Source of the DNA: Haloferax marisrubri
Lineage (GTDB): Archaea > Halobacteriota > Halobacteria > Halobacteriales > Haloferacaceae
Direction of reading: 5' to 3'
DNA length: 64,000 nucleotides
NCBI RefSeq assembly: GCF_001469875.2
Contig: NZ_LOPW02000017.1
Coordinates: 313,908-377,907 of the forward strand
Under the pieces are notes generated by a model. That model searched no databases. It worked only from the letters and a program-made list of their open reading frames with translations, and was not told the origin of the DNA. Below, one piece after another: positions 60,063 to 64,000 of the stretch. Position 1 is the first letter of the stretch. Each line of letters starts with the position of its first letter. A program made the position numbers and the translations under genes.

Positions 60063-60761
60063 GTGAGCGTGGCACCGTTCGACGCGATTCTCTTCGACCT
60101 CGACAACACGCTCTGTACGAACGACCAGAGCGGCGAGAACATCTACGCCGGCGCGTTCGACGCCGCCGGTCTCGACCGCTTCGGCGAGCCGTCGGACCTC
60201 TGGACTGCACTCGACGGCCCGCCGGACCACGACGACCACGAGGGCTACCTCGCCGACGGCTTCGAGCGCGTCGCGGCGAAACACGACCGCGAGGGGGTCG
60301 ACGTTCGGGCGCTGGCCCGCGGGTTCGTCGAGACGATCGACCACTCGGCGGTCTCGTTCCGCCCCGGTGCCGAGGCCGCGCTCGCCGCCGCCCGCGACCA
60401 CGCGTCGGTCGGCCTCGTCACCAACGGTCCCGAGCGGCGGCAGTCTATCAAACTCGACGCGCTCGGCATCGCCGACGCGTTCGACGCGGTCGTCTTCGCG
60501 GGCGATATGCCGCGGCGAAAACCCCATCCCGACCCGTTCGACCGGGCGCTCGCCGACCTCGACGCCGAGGCGAACGCGAGCCTCCACGTCGGTGACTCGC
60601 TGGAGTTCGACGTTGACGGAGCCCACCGCGCCGGCCTCGACGCCGCGTGGTGCCCGGTCGAAACGGGTACTGAAGGCGACCTGGACCCGACCTCGCACGC
60701 CCCGGCGTACGTCCTCCGGTCGCTCACCGAGTTTTCTGCGATTCTGGACGGCGGCCCGTGA
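60063..60761 (+). CDS. HAD-superfamily hydrolase
   Basis: A 232-residue Rossmann-like phosphatase. Motif I is ILFDLDNTLC (D12 nucleophile, D14), motif II VGLVTNGPERR, motif III lysine in PRRKPHPDPFDRAL, motif IV LHVGDSLEFDVDGA. The cap domain (about 20-95) is the helical type of phosphoglycolate phosphatase or haloacid dehalogenase relatives. Start is GTG at 60063 or 60069; a TTTTACC element near 60040 is 27 bp before the latter, so 60069 is possible. Substrate unknown. Confidence 0.9.
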   Translation: MSVAPFDAILFDLDNTLCTNDQSGENIYAGAFDAAGLDRFGEPSDLWTALDGPPDHDDHEGYLADGFERVAAKHDREGVDVRALARGFVETIDHSAVSFRPGAEAALAAARDHASVGLVTNGPERRQSIKLDALGIADAFDAVVFAGDMPRRKPHPDPFDRALADLDAEANASLHVGDSLEFDVDGAHRAGLDAAWCPVETGTEGDLDPTSHAPAYVLRSLTEFSAILDGGP

Positions 60762-60832
60762 CGGTCCCCCGCGGTCGGCCATGCGGGAACCGTCCGCTGG
60801 ACCTTTGTTGGCGTCGCCCCTAGAGTGGCTCC

Positions 60833-61837
60833 ATGGACCCCGTCGCAACCGTACTCGCCCGCGAGTTTCCCGAGCGACGCGTCGCGGCGACGGCCCGCGT
60901 GCCGAACGGGAACCACAAGCGGACCGCGGTGGCGACGTTCGCCGACGGCGGGGAAGTCGTCGTCCAGACGGCGACCGACGCCGCGGCGCTGGCCCTCGAA
61001 GCCGACCTCTCGCGGGCGGTCCGAGAGCGCACGACGATTCCGGTCCCCCGCGTTCTCGCGTCGGGCGCGCTCGACGGGTTCGGATACGTCGTCGTCGAGC
61101 GCGCCGCCGGCGACGAACTCCACGAGCGGTTCGTCTCGCTCGATTCGGCGACCCGGCGACGCGTCGCCCGGTCGTTCGGCGTCGGTCTCGGCCAGCTCCA
61201 CGAACAGTTCACCTTCGACGGCTACGGTCGGCTCGTGCGCTCCGCTCGCGGCGGACAGCGAGCCGACGGGGGCGAACCGGCCGCTGGAGGGGTCGCGTTC
61301 GAATCGGAAACGGCGACCGACCGCGGGTTCGACGCCGCGAGCGCCGACGGCAGCGACTGGGAGACGTGGTTCTCCGCCTACGTCCGCGAGGGAATCACCG
61401 CGCTTCCGGCCGCGTTCGACGGGCTTCGAGAGCGGTTGGCGGACGCCGTCGCGGCCGCGTCGCTCCCCGCGAACCCGCCGTCCCGCCTCTACCCGTGGGA
61501 TTTCAGACCGGGGAACGCGCTCGTCGCCGACGGCCGCGTGACCGCCGTGCTCGACTGGGGACAGCCGATGGCCGCCGCGCCGGGGCTCGCCGTCGCCAAG
61601 GTCGAACACCTCGTCGCCGACTGGTACGTCGAAGACGGCGCGCCGTTCCGCCGGGCGTTCCGCGCGGGCTACGAGTCGGTCCGGCCGCTCCCGGCGGTGC
61701 CGCGCGCCTATCGGGTCGCCGCCGTCGCCCACTCGGCGGTCGATTCGGCGGGAGAAGTCACCCGTCCCGGCTACCCCGAGCGAACCGGGGCGGCCGCGCT
61801 CGACTTCCATCGGGACCGACTCGACGCGCTGTTGTGA
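60833..61837 (+). CDS. APH-like phosphotransferase with altered catalytic loop
   Basis: A 334-residue protein of the aminoglycoside phosphotransferase/choline kinase fold. The Brenner-type catalytic motif HxDxxxxN reads LYPWDFRPGN: the Asp and Asn are present, but the usual His is not. The DFG-like metal site is LDWGQPMAAAPG. An acidic/glycine-rich insertion (about 140-180) lies in the middle. It probably phosphorylates a small molecule, not necessarily an antibiotic; catalytic competence with this loop is uncertain. It follows the HAD gene by 71 bp on the same strand. Confidence 0.8.
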   Translation: MDPVATVLAREFPERRVAATARVPNGNHKRTAVATFADGGEVVVQTATDAAALALEADLSRAVRERTTIPVPRVLASGALDGFGYVVVERAAGDELHERFVSLDSATRRRVARSFGVGLGQLHEQFTFDGYGRLVRSARGGQRADGGEPAAGGVAFESETATDRGFDAASADGSDWETWFSAYVREGITALPAAFDGLRERLADAVAAASLPANPPSRLYPWDFRPGNALVADGRVTAVLDWGQPMAAAPGLAVAKVEHLVADWYVEDGAPFRRAFRAGYESVRPLPAVPRAYRVAAVAHSAVDSAGEVTRPGYPERTGAAALDFHRDRLDALL

Positions 61838-61934
61838 CCGCGGCCGGAATCGGTGCCGCCGACCTCGTTCGAAGGCGCGCCGCACCCCCGCGGCGACACT
61901 AACTACTAATTCGGAGTGCGTGGTACAGATAGGC

Positions 61935-62243
61935 ATGGTACGAGAAGACGGCAAGCGAAACTTCGTTCTCGTCGAAGACGGCGAGGAGACAAGCGTGTTC
62001 AGCGGAACGTATCCCCGACAGGCGGCGCTGAAGGCCGCCCGACGGCTCCACCCCGCCCCGAGCCTCGACGACATCGACGGGAAGGCGACGCTCAGGCTCC
62101 GCGAGCGCGGGACCGACCGCGTCCACATCTACGAGGGGTGGGCGTGGACCGAGGAGAAAGACGATGACGCCCCCGAGTGGATGGACGACTACGTCACCCG
62201 GGCGAACGTCTCGAAGCAGGGTATCGAGCACCTCGAGGCGTAA
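61935..62243 (+). CDS. MC1-type non-histone chromosomal protein
   Basis: A 102-residue archaeal chromatin protein of the MC1 family, which binds and bends DNA. MVREDGKRNFVLVEDGEE opens the fold; RQAALKAARRLHPAP, HIYEGWAW and VSKQGIEHLEA match the family. ATG 61935 is set by homology and by ACTACTAAT (61902-61910) at about -29, giving a leaderless transcript; a GTG five codons upstream is less suitable. Compared with methanogen MC1 it has extra acidic residues in the C-terminal third, as expected for a halophile. Confidence 0.94.
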   Translation: MVREDGKRNFVLVEDGEETSVFSGTYPRQAALKAARRLHPAPSLDDIDGKATLRLRERGTDRVHIYEGWAWTEEKDDDAPEWMDDYVTRANVSKQGIEHLEA

Positions 62244-62311
62244 GCCGGGGGTTCGGCGGTTCCGGGGTGACCCGCCTTCGTTTTTTGCGAGTCGCGCGTC
62301 GAGTCACCGGC

Positions 62312-63649
62312 TTAGTCGCCGGCCTGTGCCGCCTCGCCGTGACCGCCATGGCCGTCGTCGCCGACTGACTCCGAGCGGTGGAGCCAGTAGAGGACGCCGA
62401 ACAGGCCGGTGGCGAACACGTTCAACACGAGCTTGTAGTCCGCCTCGATGCTCACCTCGGCGATTTGGACGCTCTCGGGCGCCGGGATGAGCCCCACGCC
62501 GAGGAAGACGAAGTGGATGATGACGCCCGTCAGGACCGCCGCGACGAATATCATCCCCGAGAGGACGGCCGCGAACGTCGTCCCGTAGTACTCTCGGTAG
62601 GCGTTCATGATGGGCGGGACGATGAGGTCCGCGTAGATGTAGCTCAGGACGCTCCCGAACGGCAGGCCGTTCGAGAACAGGACCGCTCCGAACGGGACGT
62701 TCCCGACCGAGCAGACGAAGGTGGCGACGCCGATGACGGCCCCGAGGACCGCGGTCCAAAAGACGTACACCGGCAGCCCGAACGTCGGCCCCGAGAACAC
62801 CGAGGTCCACACCGACTCGGGGATGAACCCGGCGATGAGGCCGGCGAAGACGAACCCGATGGCGATTTCGTCCCACAGCATCCCCCACTCCTTCCATTGC
62901 TTGTCGGCGAGCGCCTTCCACCCCGACAGCGACGTGGCCTGCTCGCGAACCGTCGTGTTGGCCTCCTCGGGGTCGAAGCTCTCCTTACACGACTTCGAAC
63001 AGAAGTAGAACGTCCGCCCGTCGTGTTCGACGGAGTACTCCGTCTCCTCGGGGTTCACTTCCATCCCGCAGACGGGGTCGCGGACGGTCTCGGTGCCCTC
63101 GTCTTGGACGTTCTGTCGGGCCTGTTCGACCACCTCGTCAGGAACGAGGTAGACGAAGCCGAACGCCATCAGCCCGATGAGGATGAACCCGCCGAGGATG
63201 TCGGCCACGAGGAACTGCCAGCCGAGCAGAATCCAGATGACCGCGCCGATTTCGATGACGAGGTTGGTCGAGGCGAACATGAACGCCCCGAGGGTCGCCG
63301 CCGCCGACCCGCCCTTCTTGAACAGGTTCTTCGCGGTGGCGATGGCGCTGTAGGAACACGACGAGGAGACGAAACCGAACAGCGAGCCGTAGCCGATTTC
63401 GCGCGGGCCGTGGCCCTCCAGTAGCTCCGAGACCTCCTCGCCCGAGGTCCACGCCTCCACGCCGCCGGCGATGGCGAAGCCGACGACGAGCGCCCACCAC
63501 GTCACCCACGCCATGGCCGCGGTGGTGGAAAGCGCCTCCCGGGCGCTCTCGACGAAGAACGTCCCGAGCGGTTGTGTGGTCGTGAATACGCCGAGTCCGA
63601 CCGTCGCGAGTGCGATGACCGTGAGTATCGCGTATTCGGTCCGGTCCAT
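62312..63649 (-). CDS. DUF318-like permease with an embedded YHS metal-binding domain
   Basis: A 445-residue membrane protein in three parts: an N-terminal half with about four helices (including FGFVSSSCSYSAIATAKNLFKKG), an embedded soluble domain at about 195-235 (VRDPVCGMEVNPEETEYSVEHDG then FYFCSKSCKESFDPEE, cited as two pieces) with a CxM and CxxxC pattern of YHS/TRASH domains, and a C-terminal half with about four helices (FVCSVGNVPFGAVLFSNG). The last residues are His-rich (GDDGHGGHG). The two halves resemble permease family DUF318/ArsP. The YHS domain binds copper or other thiophilic metals in related proteins, so metal or metalloid export is likely. Substrate not known. Confidence 0.9.
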   Translation of the reverse strand: MDRTEYAILTVIALATVGLGVFTTTQPLGTFFVESAREALSTTAAMAWVTWWALVVGFAIAGGVEAWTSGEEVSELLEGHGPREIGYGSLFGFVSSSCSYSAIATAKNLFKKGGSAAATLGAFMFASTNLVIEIGAVIWILLGWQFLVADILGGFILIGLMAFGFVYLVPDEVVEQARQNVQDEGTETVRDPVCGMEVNPEETEYSVEHDGRTFYFCSKSCKESFDPEEANTTVREQATSLSGWKALADKQWKEWGMLWDEIAIGFVFAGLIAGFIPESVWTSVFSGPTFGLPVYVFWTAVLGAVIGVATFVCSVGNVPFGAVLFSNGLPFGSVLSYIYADLIVPPIMNAYREYYGTTFAAVLSGMIFVAAVLTGVIIHFVFLGVGLIPAPESVQIAEVSIEADYKLVLNVFATGLFGVLYWLHRSESVGDDGHGGHGEAAQAGD

Positions 63650-63882
63650 GGGGGTAGATATGAGGGGAGCCGTACCTAACTCGGTTGTGCCTAGGAGAAT
63701 CGGGCTTTCGACGCGGCGTGAGTTTGGGTTCCGAAGACGAGTCGGCGGCCGGGTTTAGACGGAAAGCCGAGCGTCGGCGCGGCGGCTCCGACGACCGGCC
63801 GGAAGGCGAGCGATGCGCGCGATACCGGGCGATTCCCCCCGACACCAGAGGGTTAACTTCTCATGGGACCTACCCTCGACGC

Positions 63883-64000
63883 ATGACCCTTACTGCGGAG
63901 TTCGTCATCCGTTCGCCCTCACTTCCGTTCGTCAGCCTCGCGGCGTCGCTCCCGTCGCAGCAACTGGAGTGCGTACACGGGCTCTGTCACGAGGGTGGCT
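63883..64000 (+). CDS. Bat-type HTH regulator, 3'-truncated by the window edge
   Basis: Only 39 codons are visible, beginning MTLTAEFVIRSPSLPFVSL and continuing AASLPSQQLECVHGLCHEGG. This opening matches the N-terminal domain of haloarchaeal helix-turn-helix regulators of the bacterioopsin-activator class. GGTTAAC (63851-63857) is about 28 bp before the ATG, giving a leaderless start. The DNA-binding domain is beyond the window. Confidence 0.7.
   Translation, partial: MTLTAEFVIRSPSLPFVSLAASLPSQQLECVHGLCHEGG

Noticed and set aside
1-64000. tRNA, rRNA, insertion sequences, integrase genes and attachment sites
   Set aside because: I looked through the intergenic gaps and found no cloverleaf-like T-loop/anticodon pattern, no transposase or integrase motifs and no long terminal repeats. 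A covariance-model search would be needed to be certain about small RNAs.

Overview
The window reads as a piece of a haloarchaeal main chromosome, most likely Haloferax or a close relative. The reasons are very GC-rich codon third positions, strongly acidic proteins, many genes whose start codon lies 26-30 nt after a TATA-like element (often TTTATC) and so are probably leaderless, and archaeal marker genes: MC1 chromatin protein, transcription factor S, archaeal NAC, phosphomevalonate decarboxylase and a geranylgeranyl reductase. The genus is an inference from protein resemblance. I see no rRNA, tRNA, CRISPR array, insertion sequence or prophage.

Layout. 1-3.6 kb: the end of a PAS histidine kinase, a receiver/HalX/GAF/Bat regulator and a lone receiver protein. 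4.0-9.5 kb: a compact sulfur locus with a cysteine-bearing winged-helix regulator, TauE/SafE exporter plus tiny membrane partner, two YeeE/YedE half-transporters, a rhodanese/metallo-beta-lactamase fusion, TusA and a DsrE-like protein. Related TTGCAC-core motifs recur in front of every transcription unit of this locus. 9.6-14.4 kb: a lactonase-like hydrolase, AIM24 and the proCBA proline operon. 14.5-23.1 kb: acyl-CoA metabolism (acyl-CoA dehydrogenase, acyl-CoA ligase, MenE-like ligase with acidic tails, methylmalonyl-CoA epimerase and mutase). 23.2-30.7 kb: information processing and small conserved genes (O-methyltransferase, NAC, TrmI, TFS, enoyl-CoA hydratase, NUDIX, a uS10-like protein). 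30.8-36.8 kb: NhaC antiporter, M20 peptidase, a histidine kinase with repeats next to its N box, geranylgeranyl reductase. 36.9-42.2 kb: a BMP-type (probably nucleoside) ABC importer. 42.4-49.3 kb: phosphohexomutase, acylphosphatase, and an RND exporter paired with a secreted NEW3-like protein. 49.7-56.8 kb: DUF429, a winged-helix regulator divergent from DoxX, flavin reductase, a 38-codon microprotein followed by an odd CA-rich tract, mevalonate pathway decarboxylase and an NDH-2-like flavoprotein. 57-64 kb: a 7TM histidine kinase, second acyl-CoA dehydrogenase, HAD and APH-like enzymes, MC1, a permease with an embedded YHS domain, and the start of a Bat-type regulator.

How the genes fit together. 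The most coherent and least described unit is the sulfur locus. Its gene content matches bacterial persulfide-stress regulons (rhodanese/persulfide dioxygenase, TusA, DsrE, TauE, YeeE/YedE), but the regulator is of an archaeal TrmB-like type and the candidate operators are repeated inside the locus. The proline operon runs in the order C-B-A with two near-identical 8-nt start/stop overlaps. Epimerase and mutase belong to the methylmalonyl-CoA route, and the two dehydrogenases, enoyl-CoA hydratase and ligases suggest a fatty-acid or branched-chain degradation capacity spread over several small units.
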